Origin: Planctomycetota bacterium
GTDB lineage: Bacteria; Planctomycetota; UBA1135; GCA-002686595
NCBI GenBank assembly: GCA_014238415.1
Contig: JABABA010000025.1
Span: 1-64,000, forward strand
Direction of reading: 5' to 3'
Length of the DNA stretch: 64,000 nucleotides
Positions within the stretch are counted from its first letter, which is position 1. Every line of letters starts with the position of its first letter. A program made the translations under genes and the position numbers. Shown piece after piece: positions 1 through 9,600 of the stretch. The notes under the pieces were generated by a model. The model was not told the origin of the DNA and searched no databases. It saw nothing but the letters and a program-made list of their open reading frames with translations.

Positions 1-2295
1 AAGCCTCAACGCAAGATCGATGGGGCCACGAAAGCCAGAGGCAGCGCACTCTACACTGACGACCTCTGCCTGCCTGGGATGCTGCACGCAAAGACGCTTC
101 GCAGCCCTCATGCCCACGCACGCATTCTTTCCATCGACACCAGTGCAGCACAAGCACTTCCCGGGGTGCACGGGGTGATCACAGGCCAGGACATGCCCAC
201 CCCCTATGGGGTCATCCCCTGGACCCCGGATGAGACCGCCCTTGCGGTCGACAAGGTGCGCTTCATCGGAGACGAGGTGGCCGCTGTGGCTGCGGTGGAC
301 GAAGACACGGCCCTCTGCGCCCTGGACCTGATTCATGTTGAGTACGAACTTCTGCACTCCTACCAGAGCCCTCAGGACGCTCTTGAGCGCAATGAGCCCG
401 CGATCCATGAGAACAAGCGCGGCGACAATGTGTCCAAGCGCGTGCAACTTGACTTCGGAGAGGTGGACAAGGCCTTCGAAACCAGTCCCGTGGTGATCGA
501 GGGAGATTATTCCTTCCATGGCTCCACCCACGCGGCGATCGAGCCCCACTGTGCCCTGGCCCAGGTCGACCCGGACGGGCTCCTGACCCTCTGGTCCGCT
601 ACCCAGATCACACACTATGTGCACCGCGCCCTGGCATCAGTGCTCGACCTTGCGCCCCACCGCATCCGGGTGATTCAGCCAGCAATCGGTGGAGCCTTTG
701 GTGGCAAGAGCGACCCCTTCAGCTTGGAGTTCTGTGTGGCCAAGCTGGCCCAGATCACGGGCCGGCCGGTCAAGATGCTGTGGAACCGGGAGGAGGTCTT
801 CTACGCCCATAGGGGGCGCCACCCCATGGACATGCACTACCGCACGGCCGCAGATGAATCGGGCAGAATCCAGAGCGTAGACGCGAAGATTCTGATCGAT
901 GGGGGCTCCTATAGCTCTTTTGGTCTGGTCACCACTTACTACTCGGGCCAATTGCTCACCGGGCCCTATGACTTTCCAACCTACCGCTTTGATTCTACTC
1001 GGGTCTTCACCAACAAGCCCCCTTGTGGACCGAAGCGCGGTCACGGTTCCGTGCAGCCGCGCTTCGCCTTTGAGGTGCAGTTGGATGAGTTGGCTGTACA
1101 GCTGGGCATCGACCCCATCGAGCTGCGCCGCCGGAACAGCATCGGACCACAGACCATGACCGTCAACGGCCAACGAATCACCTCATGCGGTTTTGATGAA
1201 TGCCTCGAGAAGGTCGAGCGCGCCAGCGACTGGAAGCCCCGCCGTGGAAAACTCGAGCAGGGCCGAGGACTCGGAGTTGCCGGCTCCATGTACATCTCGG
1301 GCACCAACTATGCGGTCTATCCCAACGACATGCCTCAGGCGGGGATTCAACTGAAGGTGGATCGCTCAGGGGTAGTGACCGTGTTCTCGGGAGCCAACGA
1401 CATCGGTCAGGGATCGAACTCGATGGTGGCCTATGTGGTGGCAGAGGAACTCGGCCTGACCCTCGACATGCTGCGCGTGGTGGCTGCGGATACGGACCTC
1501 TGCCCCGTAGACCTTGGAGCCTACTCCTCGCGAGTGACCTTCATGGTAGGCAACGCAGCAATTGACGCCAGTCGCAAGCTGCGCAAGCTTGTGGTCAGTT
1601 CCCTTTCGGAGCACTGGGAAATCGAAGAGCGCCGTGTGCGCCTGGTCGGCGGTGAGGCCCTGGATCTGGAAGACCCCACGCGCCACATGACCATGGCTGA
1701 AGCCTTCCAAATCGCCGAAGTCAAACACGACACACTTGGTGCCACGGGCTCCTACAACACGCCGACGCTAGGGGGCGACTACCGCGGAGGGTCCATCGGC
1801 GCCTCGCCGGCCTACTCATTCAGCGCCCATGTTGTGGAAGTAGTGGTAGACGAAGAGACCGGTCACCTTGATGTCAAAGAGGTCTGGTGCGCGCACGACT
1901 GCGGCAAAGCCCTGAATCCAACCCTGGTAGCCGGCCAGATCGAGGGTTCGGTGTACATGGGCATCGCCGAAGCTCTCTATGAAAACCACCAGACCAATCG
2001 CTTCGGCCTGCACGCTGGTCCAAGCTTGTTGGACTACCCCATGGCCACCACCCTTGATACGCCCGAGATCAAAGCACTGATCGTGGAGAGCCTGGATCCT
2101 GAAGGCCCCTACGGAGCCAAAGAAGCAGGCGAGGGGCCCTTGCACTCGGCGATCCCGGCCCTCTCCAATGCAATCTTCGACGCCGTGGGAATTCGCCTGC
2201 GGCATCTGCCGTTCACGCCGGAAGTCGTGCTGCGAGCACTGCGAGAGAAACGGGAGGCCGAAAAGCAAACCGCCCGCCCAGGAGACAACCTCTGA
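1..2295 (+). CDS. 4-hydroxybenzoyl-CoA reductase-type molybdenum subunit (alpha), 5' partial
   Basis: Large molybdopterin-cytosine-dinucleotide subunit of a xanthine-oxidase-family hydroxylase/dehydroxylase. The reading frame is open from base 1, so the N-terminus lies outside the window; the first internal ATG is at 79. Seen: the family motif GGAFGGKSDPF (near residue 230) and, near the C-terminus, GPYGAKEAGEGP, which carries the active-site Glu of the family. The stop overlaps the next start as TGATG, so translation is coupled to the FAD subunit. The partner subunit carries an extra Cys cluster specific to 4-hydroxybenzoyl-CoA reductases, so that subfamily is the best match (inference): reductive removal of the phenolic hydroxyl from 4-hydroxybenzoyl-CoA, or a related aromatic CoA thioester. 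The [2Fe-2S] gamma subunit is not in the window and may lie upstream. A generic aldehyde or xanthine dehydrogenase is the alternative. Confidence 0.88.
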   Translation, partial: KPQRKIDGATKARGSALYTDDLCLPGMLHAKTLRSPHAHARILSIDTSAAQALPGVHGVITGQDMPTPYGVIPWTPDETALAVDKVRFIGDEVAAVAAVDEDTALCALDLIHVEYELLHSYQSPQDALERNEPAIHENKRGDNVSKRVQLDFGEVDKAFETSPVVIEGDYSFHGSTHAAIEPHCALAQVDPDGLLTLWSATQITHYVHRALASVLDLAPHRIRVIQPAIGGAFGGKSDPFSLEFCVAKLAQITGRPVKMLWNREEVFYAHRGRHPMDMHYRTAADESGRIQSVDAKILIDGGSYSSFGLVTTYYSGQLLTGPYDFPTYRFDSTRVFTNKPPCGPKRGHGSVQPRFAFEVQLDELAVQLGIDPIELRRRNSIGPQTMTVNGQRITSCGFDECLEKVERASDWKPRRGKLEQGRGLGVAGSMYISGTNYAVYPNDMPQAGIQLKVDRSGVVTVFSGANDIGQGSNSMVAYVVAEELGLTLDMLRVVAADTDLCPVDLGAYSSRVTFMVGNAAIDASRKLRKLVVSSLSEHWEIEERRVRLVGGEALDLEDPTRHMTMAEAFQIAEVKHDTLGATGSYNTPTLGGDYRGGSIGASPAYSFSAHVVEVVVDEETGHLDVKEVWCAHDCGKALNPTLVAGQIEGSVYMGIAEALYENHQTNRFGLHAGPSLLDYPMATTLDTPEIKALIVESLDPEGPYGAKEAGEGPLHSAIPALSNAIFDAVGIRLRHLPFTPEVVLRALREKREAEKQTARPGDNL

Positions 2296-3317
2296 TGCTG
2301 CGCCTGCCTCCTTTTCAACTGGAAGAGCCCAAGAGCCTCTACGCAGCTCTGGTCTTGTTGGCAGAAGCCAAGGGTCAGGCCATGGTCATCGCCGGAGGCA
2401 CCGACCTCCTGCCCAACCTCAAGCACCGCCTCTTCGAGCCGAAACTGCTTGTTTCTCTTGCCCGCATTGAAGGCTTCATTGGCATCGAACTGCAAGAAGA
2501 TGGCGCCCTGCTGATCGGCCCCATGACGCCTCTGGCCCAGGTGGCCGCTTCGGAGTTGGTGCAAGATCGAGCCCCTGCTCTGGCCCAGGCTGCATCGCTT
2601 GTGGCCGGGCCACAGCTCCGCACACAGGGGACCCTAGGCGGCAATGTGATGCTCGACACGCGTTGCCAGTGGTACAACCAGACCCACTTCTGGCGCCAGT
2701 CCCTCGGATACTGTCTCAAGAAGGACGGTACTGAATGCCACGTTGTCAAAGGAGGTCAAAAGTGCGTGGCAGCGGCGAGCAACGACACGGCTGCGCCCCT
2801 GATGACGCTTCAGGCCAGTCTTTGTTTTGAACGCCTGAACGAGAAACGCGAGCTGCCCATCAGGGACCTGTGGTCCTCGGACGGCATCTGGAACAAGCGC
2901 TGTGACCAAGATGAGCTCTTGACCAGCATTCGCATCCCTGCCCAGGAAGAGGGTCACAGGGGAGCCTACGGCAAACTCCGCACCCGTGAATCCATTGACT
3001 TCCCCCTGCTGGGAATCGCCGCGCGCTTGACTCTTTCAGACGATGCCATGATCAGCTCCGCGGAACTCTGTGGAGTGGCGTTGGCGGCAAGGCCTTCTAT
3101 GGTACGTGGAGTGTCGGAAGCCTTGACGGGCACGAGACCAGGAAGTGATGAATTCACCTCCGGCCTGGAGAGCGCCGCCCAACTCGCCTACAAGCAACTG
3201 CGCCCCGTGGACAATGTGCCCGGCTCTGCCTGGTACCGAAGGGAAATGGTGCCGGTTCTGGTCAAGCGCACACTACAAGCTGCGGCCCGGGGTGAAGGGC
3301 CCGTGCATCCTCTCTAG
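2295..3317 (+). CDS. 4-hydroxybenzoyl-CoA reductase-type FAD subunit (beta) with extra [4Fe-4S] site
   Basis: FAD-binding subunit (340 aa) of the same molybdenum enzyme. Seen: an N-terminal FAD_binding_5-type fold with IAGGTDLLP (residues 32-40) and TLGGNV (113-118). Immediately after is an insertion with four cysteines at 124, 140, 148 and 157, followed by the CO-dehydrogenase flavoprotein C-terminal domain. Known: in Thauera aromatica HcrB an insertion at the same place holds four Cys with the same 16-8-9 spacing that bind a [4Fe-4S] cluster, a feature missing from ordinary xanthine dehydrogenases. This is the strongest reason for the subfamily call. It starts at the ATG within TGATG. The 3' end overlaps the convergent gene by 4 bases. 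The electron donor would be a low-potential ferredoxin (inference). Confidence 0.88.
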   Translation: MLRLPPFQLEEPKSLYAALVLLAEAKGQAMVIAGGTDLLPNLKHRLFEPKLLVSLARIEGFIGIELQEDGALLIGPMTPLAQVAASELVQDRAPALAQAASLVAGPQLRTQGTLGGNVMLDTRCQWYNQTHFWRQSLGYCLKKDGTECHVVKGGQKCVAAASNDTAAPLMTLQASLCFERLNEKRELPIRDLWSSDGIWNKRCDQDELLTSIRIPAQEEGHRGAYGKLRTRESIDFPLLGIAARLTLSDDAMISSAELCGVALAARPSMVRGVSEALTGTRPGSDEFTSGLESAAQLAYKQLRPVDNVPGSAWYRREMVPVLVKRTLQAAARGEGPVHPL

Positions 3318-4042
3318 GACCCTCTGAACGGCCGCACCCGCAAGCCATCCAACTCAGCGCTGGTGGAATAACAGGCAAAGCCCAGGGGCAGGCATGGGAG
3401 CATCTCCGGACGCACATTGCAGCGCACCCCCCTGAGATCCTGAGTCAAGCGCAGGATTCCATCAAGCCAAAGCCGCACACGGTCGGACTCAACGACCAAC
3501 CGCACCCCCACCGTCTGGTCAGGCGGTGTCCAAAGATAAAAACAAGTCGCGTTCTCAGAAGCGTCAGCCCCATCCAAGCTGGAAAGTCCGCAGGTGGCGC
3601 CCCCCCATCCCCCGAGGATCAGTGTCAGGTGCCCCTCACGCACGGGAAATGTCAAACCGCAGAAGAAGTCATTGCCCACCCGCCGGCGACAAGTTGCTTC
3701 AAGTTCAAAGGGAACCTGAAGCAGGGCACCAGTGCGTGTGATACCGGTCAGAGGATAGCCAGTGTTCAAGATCAGGGTGTCATCCCTCAGATCCAGTTCT
3801 CCCTGCCCACCAAAGGCGGTGGCTTGCCAACCAGCCAGAGGATCAGTCGAACCAGGATCAAACAACACCTCCCAGGGGCGACCCGATTCAGAAGCAGGAG
3901 CTGTGATGCAAGCCGAAGTGAGGCATGCAATCATCAACAGCAGGCCGATTCCCCAGGCGTCCAGATGCCCCCGATCATCTTGATTCTCCAGCACAGGAGA
4001 CCAGACTAGCAGAGCAGCGCCATTCGCTCCTGTGCCCGCCAC
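3314..4042 (-). CDS. DUF1080-like (3-keto-disaccharide hydrolase fold) lipoprotein
   Basis: Protein of up to 242 aa. Seen: a hydrophobic segment (about residues 30-42) ending in the lipobox LTSAC with the lipidated Cys at 45, so it should be a membrane-anchored exported lipoprotein. The mature part opens with WEVLFDPGS..LAGW and continues as a beta-rich domain, like the concanavalin-like DUF1080 domain common in planctomycetes; some members act on 3-keto-sugars. The first 28 residues are an unusually long pre-signal stretch, so translation may really begin at GTG 3994. It is divergent from the H-NOX gene and convergent with the FAD-subunit gene. The substrate is unknown and the family assignment is moderate. 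Confidence 0.65.
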   Translation of the reverse strand: MAGTGANGAALLVWSPVLENQDDRGHLDAWGIGLLLMIACLTSACITAPASESGRPWEVLFDPGSTDPLAGWQATAFGGQGELDLRDDTLILNTGYPLTGITRTGALLQVPFELEATCRRRVGNDFFCGLTFPVREGHLTLILGGWGGATCGLSSLDGADASENATCFYLWTPPDQTVGVRLVVESDRVRLWLDGILRLTQDLRGVRCNVRPEMLPCLPLGFACYSTSAELDGLRVRPFRGS

Positions 4043-4168
4043 AAATCTTTAGGGGAATACCCCATGCCAGAAGTGAAACCAGAAACCAGGCAAGGAACTT
4101 GGGCACCCCATTCGATACTCTGCCCCCTTCAACGATCCAAATTCAGAACCAGCAGACCCAAACAAACT

Positions 4169-4720
4169 ATGTACGGAATGGTAAACCGGGCCCTCAAGGA
4201 CCTGATCTCTGAACGCTTCGGCGAGGCGACCTGGCAGGAGATCCGGACCAAGGCCGGCGTAGAGGTGGACGAGTTCACTTCCATGTCAACCTACGATGAC
4301 GCAATCACTTATGACCTGGCGGGTGCCGCCAGCGAAGTGCTGGAGACACCGGTCGAGGATTTGCTGCGAGTTTTTGGACAGTACTGGATCGAGTTCGCCG
4401 GCAAGTCTTCCTACGCGATCCTGCTGGACCAAGCGGGGACGACTGTGGGAGAGGTTCTCGGCGGCCTCGACGATATGCATACCCGGCTGGCCCTGTCCTT
4501 CCCGGAGTTGCGTCCGCCTAGCTTCCGAGTACTGAGTGACGATGGCGAGACAATCTTGCTGAATTACGAGTCCTTCCGACCAGCTCTTGTGCCCTTCGTT
4601 TGTGGACTGATCGAAGGAGTGGCGAGCCGGCTCAATGTACAAGTCGCGATCACTCACGAAAAGGCCAAGAGCGAAGACAATCCCGCAGACGTTCTGCGAC
4701 TCCAGGTATCCTCCATCTAG
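4169..4720 (+). CDS. H-NOX heme nitric-oxide/oxygen-binding sensor
   Basis: Stand-alone H-NOX domain (183 aa), the bacterial counterpart of the soluble guanylate cyclase heme domain. Seen: the typical opening MYGMVNRALKDL, FGEATWQEI, the axial heme ligand His104 in DDMHTRLAL, PPSF (117-120), and the diagnostic YxSxR heme-propionate motif (Tyr133, Ser135, Arg137). The start was chosen at ATG 4169 because family members begin with MYG/MKG; an in-frame ATG at 4064 would add 35 unconserved residues. It is followed after 56 bases by a kinase with the H-NOX-associated domain and then a response regulator, so it should report NO (or O2) to that kinase. Ligand preference cannot be read from sequence alone. 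Confidence 0.95.
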   Translation: MYGMVNRALKDLISERFGEATWQEIRTKAGVEVDEFTSMSTYDDAITYDLAGAASEVLETPVEDLLRVFGQYWIEFAGKSSYAILLDQAGTTVGEVLGGLDDMHTRLALSFPELRPPSFRVLSDDGETILLNYESFRPALVPFVCGLIEGVASRLNVQVAITHEKAKSEDNPADVLRLQVSSI

Positions 4721-4776
4721 GCCAGGAAGCGCTCTCCTGCTCACATCTCAAGTAAACCCCGGGCTCCAGACTTCCC

Positions 4777-6234
4777 ATGCTCCCTACTGGATCCGTAGTG
4801 CTCGACTTTGCGAGCCCCTTCCACCTGCGCTGCGATGAAAACTGGAAGATACTTGGCGCAGGCCCCAGTCTCATTGAGCACTTGCCCTGCGATCCCTCCG
4901 GGAAGGCCTTCGACGATCTACTGGAAGTCCTGCGGCCCCAGGTCAGCAACGCATCCGGTCTCGATCAACTGGCAGGACAACTGATCCTGATCAGGATCAA
5001 GGACACCGAGCTGAACCTGCGCGCCCAGTGGCGGCAATTGCCGGACCTGGGCCGGGTACTGCTCTGCTCTCCCTGGCTCACCAATGAGAAGCAGATGCGC
5101 GAGACAGGCATCAGACTGAACCAGTTGGGACCCCAGGATGCCTCAGGGGACTATCTCATGCTGCTCATCGCGGCGCATCAGCAGGCCACTGATCTGGAGA
5201 CCCTTGCGAAGAAAGCCCAGGCCAGGGAAGGAAGTCTGGCGGCGATCGTGGAGCACATGGAAGAGGGGCTCCTGCTGATTGATCCAACGGGTCGGATCCG
5301 ATCTGCCAACCCAGCTTCCTGTCTCTTGTTGGGGAGTACCGCCAAGCGTATCAAAGGCAGCCAAGTCAGTGACTACCTGCTCCCCTTGCCCGCGGCTGAA
5401 GAAATCTCCGACGTCAGCGATTGGATCGTCAAGCGCGAGGACGGGACACAATTCAAGGCCCACGGTTCGCAATATGGAATCCAAACCTCCCATGGCCCGC
5501 GCGAGGTGATTCTCTTCCGGGATGTCACCGAAGAAGAGCGCCTGCTTCTTATGCAACGCAGCTTCCTGTCCATGGTCAGCCACGAACTGCGCACGCCCCT
5601 CTCCGCCATCCAGGCCTCCCTGGCCCTGGTAACAGTGGGATCCCTGGGAAAAATCGCACCCGAGGCACAAGAGGTTCTGGACATCGCTGTCCGGAATGGC
5701 AAGCGCTTACACGACCTGATCGATGATGTGATCGACCTTGAACGCCTCGAGTCGAGTGCCTTGCACATGCAGTACTCCACGTTCAAGAGCAGCGAACTTG
5801 TCATCAAGATAGACGAAGGACTCACCGCTCTGGCCGCAGAGGCAGAAGTTGAACTGACCTTCCAGGACGCTGACTTCGAATTGCGCGCGGATCCCGGACG
5901 CATATTGCAAGTACTGATCAACCTGGTGAACAACGCGGTCAAACACTCCCCAAAACAGAGCACTGTCCATGTGTGCCTCGAGAAGGATGAGGAACTGGCG
6001 CGCTTCCTTGTGACTGATGAAGGCCCCGGAATCTCAGTCGAACTTCGCTCGCGGATCTTTGATCGTTTCTACCAACTGAACCACGGTGCTAATCAACCAC
6101 CAGGAGGTGCGGGCCTGGGCCTGGCGATCTCCAAGCAGATTGTGGTCCAGCACAAGGGCATCATCAGGGCCGAGCAGGGGCCCGACGGGGTGGGCAGCAC
6201 GTTTGTGATTGAAATCCCGTTGAGAGCAGAGTAA
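4777..6234 (+). CDS. HNOBA-PAS sensor histidine kinase, H-NOX partner
   Basis: Cytoplasmic hybrid of a heme-NO-binding-associated domain and a histidine kinase (485 aa, no membrane segment). Seen in order: an HNOBA domain (about 10-135; ASPFHLRCDENWKILGAGPS and LLCSPWL are typical), a short coiled coil (about 136-152), a PAS domain (about 153-255), a HisKA domain with phospho-acceptor His269 in SHELRTPLSAIQ, and a HATPase domain with NLVNNAVKHS, DEGPGIS and GGAGLGLAIS. Known: HNOBA domains dimerise with H-NOX domains in guanylate cyclases and bacterial NO kinases. The upstream H-NOX protein therefore probably switches autophosphorylation, and the receiver encoded 11 bases downstream is the likely phosphate acceptor. 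Confidence 0.94.
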   Translation: MLPTGSVVLDFASPFHLRCDENWKILGAGPSLIEHLPCDPSGKAFDDLLEVLRPQVSNASGLDQLAGQLILIRIKDTELNLRAQWRQLPDLGRVLLCSPWLTNEKQMRETGIRLNQLGPQDASGDYLMLLIAAHQQATDLETLAKKAQAREGSLAAIVEHMEEGLLLIDPTGRIRSANPASCLLLGSTAKRIKGSQVSDYLLPLPAAEEISDVSDWIVKREDGTQFKAHGSQYGIQTSHGPREVILFRDVTEEERLLLMQRSFLSMVSHELRTPLSAIQASLALVTVGSLGKIAPEAQEVLDIAVRNGKRLHDLIDDVIDLERLESSALHMQYSTFKSSELVIKIDEGLTALAAEAEVELTFQDADFELRADPGRILQVLINLVNNAVKHSPKQSTVHVCLEKDEELARFLVTDEGPGISVELRSRIFDRFYQLNHGANQPPGGAGLGLAISKQIVVQHKGIIRAEQGPDGVGSTFVIEIPLRAE

Positions 6235-6245
6235 GAATTGAGGCG

Positions 6246-6614
6246 ATGAAGGTTCTAGTGGTGGACGATGATCCGGATATGCGCCAACTGCTGCGTCTCG
6301 CTCTGGAGCATGTCGGAGGCATGACGGTAGTAACCAGCTCTGGCGGAGAATCCATTGTCGAAACTGTGGCCTCCGACAACTTTGATGCAATCGTGCTCGA
6401 TGTGATGATGCCCGTGTTAGACGGACCTCAGTGCCTCTCGCTCCTGCGAGCTGAGGGAAGCACCCGCAACATTCCCGTTGTCTTTCTGACTGCCAAGGGT
6501 GACACAGAAGACCTCGACAACCTTCGTGAAAAGAGCGGCTTCGACACTCTGCGCAAGCCATTTGACCCCCTCACCCTGGCAGACACCTTGAGGCGCATGC
6601 TGGGTAAGGAATAA
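6246..6614 (+). CDS. Receiver-only (CheY-like) response regulator
   Basis: Single receiver domain of 122 aa. Seen: the acidic pocket VVDDDPD (residues 5-11), phospho-acceptor Asp52 in IVLDVMMP, conserved Thr-Ala-Lys in FLTAKG, and KPFDP at the end. There is no DNA-binding or enzymatic output domain, so it must act by protein contact or pass phosphate onward. It follows the kinase by 11 bases with a GAGG ribosome-binding site just before the ATG, so all three genes form one NO-signalling operon (inference from spacing and family). Its 3' end is only 16 bases from the end of the convergent protease gene. Confidence 0.93.
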   Translation: MKVLVVDDDPDMRQLLRLALEHVGGMTVVTSSGGESIVETVASDNFDAIVLDVMMPVLDGPQCLSLLRAEGSTRNIPVVFLTAKGDTEDLDNLREKSGFDTLRKPFDPLTLADTLRRMLGKE

Positions 6615-6630
6615 CTGACTCGGACTATCT

Positions 6631-9600
6631 CTAGGGGCAGAACTGGACCTCGGCCCCGTTGGCAAAGTTGAAGGTCGAACCCCCAAAGCCCGGGTCCCTG
6701 AACCAGAAGGAGAAGTACCAGGTCTCGCCGTTGCTGATGCCGCCACCAACGGGCAGGCTTGGGAAATCCAATCCAACCTGTGCACCGCCCAAGGGATCAA
6801 TCACCAGCACGGGCAGGCGGAAGAGGGAGCCACCCACACAGCGCACACCAGCGCCCGTGGGCACAGACGCAGCGGCGTCCCCGTAGTAGAACAGTCCGAA
6901 CTGGCCTGGAACTGCGCCAGACACCATCAAGTTGAAGTTGTTGTCGTCCACATTCTGTGACCCGCCTAGGGACATGATCGCCCCCATTCCGAAGGAGTTG
7001 GGTGAGCCAACGCAATAGGTGCTGGGTGCGGGACAGGAGGTAGGATCCACCAGGTAACTCGCCTCGAAATCATCAAAGGCGGCTTCCACCACCGAACCGG
7101 ACCCAAGGTCCGAAGCCCGAACCCTGAGGCGCATGTTGGCGGTGGGGGTCAATACACTGGCAACATTGACCGAGTGCTCGATCCAGCCTCCGGTGGTCTG
7201 GTTCCCGCTGGGGCCCACAACTTCGGCGGCAACCCAGGTGGCACCTCCGTTGGAGGACAGATCGATCAACAGAGTGTCTGCCTGAGGTGCGGCTCCGGTC
7301 TGATTGGAATACCAGCGCCAATAGGTCAACTGCTGAGCGGTGCCCCCACTCAGGTCAAAGACCGGACTGATCAAAGTAGTGGTGCCACCGTCCACATCAT
7401 TCTCGCCCAGGGAACCACCGATGGAGCCCTGGCCAGTAAACCAGCAATTGGCCCCCACGGGCGTGTGATCGTCCTCGGGCTGAGCGGCGGTTCCAATGGG
7501 GTTGCCAACCTCCCATGTGCCGGTGGTGGCATCGTTGGGGGCGCCCACGCTCCAGCCACTGGCGCCTGACTCGAAGTCATGGTCGGCCACAACCACCCGG
7601 GTGCCCACATTGAACGTCAATGGATCAGCGCCACCCCCGTCCGGGAAGGACCCTGATTGTCCACCCGAATCGGTTCCCGAGATGTAGTAACTGACGATCG
7701 CCGCCCCCTGAAAGTCAGGGATCTGAGCCTCATAGAGGTCAGAGCCCACGAGCGTCATGGGGACCTGAAAGTAGCCGGTGCCACTCCAACTGTAATGCAG
7801 CATCGCCCCAGCCAGGGGCGGATTGATACCCGCCACAACAGTAGCCTGCACCGTGTAGGGTCCCTGGTTGTCCGGTACATCCGGTAACTGGGTGACTCCG
7901 CTGATCACAACGAAGGGCAGGTCGTAACCCGGGAATCCCTGGGCCAGGAAGCCGCTGTTGATCTCTTGGTAGTTGGGTGTGCCGTTGCCAATGGCTCCGT
8001 CGTCATCATCCAGGGTCAGCCACTGGATCTCGATGATCGAGTCGATCTGAGTCTGGTTGTAGCCGTTCATCCAACCCATGAACAACTGATCCGCGGTCTG
8101 CCCACCGAGCACATTGCCCAGGTTGCTCTGCAGGGCCGCACGAACTTTCCAGGCGGCGCCCATCCAGACCTCGCCGTCCGCGTGCACCTGGCCATAGCAA
8201 CCACCGTTTCCATCACCACAATACTGACGGGTGTTGGTGCCGTTGCGAATCTGTCCAGTACCGTTAAAGAAGCCGTGCCCCACAATGGGCGAGTCGTAGA
8301 TGTACATGGCCCAGACATCCGAGTTGCCCTCGCCCATGCCGTCCCCACCATTGCCCGTGTTGTAACGCGAGTTCAACCAGTGGCCCAATTCGTGGGCAAC
8401 CACATTGGAAAACGCGGTGTTAGAGCATCCCCCGCCAGAAGTAAAGAAGTTGGTAGAGCTGCCATTATAGAATGCGTTGCAGTTGTCATTCAGATTGACG
8501 TTGGAGACTACCGTGAAATCTCCATGTGTGTCACCAGGTGAGGTGGTGACTATGAAATCGCGCACAACCCCATTGTGGATGAAGGCGTTTGCCTGGGCAG
8601 TCAAGAATTCCGTGGGGCTAGGGTTCATCACCAGGACATTGGCCTGGTTCGGCTGGACATTGTTGAAGGTGACCGAGTAGTCAGTTCCTTGGTCATTGTT
8701 GACATTGCTGTAGTCCCCCAGAAATGAAACCGTCAGGTTGACTGCTGAGTTGACCCCTGAGATATTGAAGTTGCCGTCCGCGTCCGTGTCCACAGTGCCC
8801 GCGCTACTGACCACGCGCAGGAATGGCACCGGCAAAGGAGTCTCACTTGCGACTGTGTCGTTGGACCCGATCCCAGCAGTGGCCAGGCAGTCGATGCGAC
8901 CGGTCACGTCAAAGAGATTGTGAATCGCCTCATCCCGGCGCAAGAAGGCGCCGTCATCGGCCGAGATCATGTAGATCGCACCCTGGGGCTCAAACCCGGA
9001 TCTCTCGGCGAGCACCTGCACGCGCCAGGCGAGCCGAGCATAAGCGCGCCCCTGGTCCTCAAGACGCGCAAACAAGAGCTCTGGCTCGGAAACCGAAGTG
9101 GGTGTCAAGCGGGTCTCGGCCCGGAAGAAACGCTGAGCCCGAGCAACCGCCGCGGCCCCATCAATGGACGGGGAGGAAGAAGATCCGGTCAAGCCAGGCA
9201 GAGTGGTGTTGGCAAGAGAGAGCAAAGACCCCTCGATGTTGAAGAGAGCATTGACAAAACCACCCTCCACCGGCACGCCACCAATTTCTTGATGCAACTC
9301 AACGCTCATCTTGTCCGTGCCGTTGGCCATGCCCAGGGGCAAGAAACTAACCTCACCATTGACCAACTCGCCCGGGTGGATCCCCAGGAGAGGACTGGCT
9401 TCGAAAGTCCAGGCCCGGGTCAGACCGAACCAATCGCTATCGTCTGCGGGCTCAAAGGGCGCAGCAGCGTTGAAACCAAAAAGGATCTCAGCTTGACCAG
9501 TACCACGATCCCAACGGACCTGCCACTGCTGCCCATGATTGGTGCGCCAGACTTCAAGAGCCGGTTCCAGCTGGGGAAAATTGCCATCAAGATCAAAATC

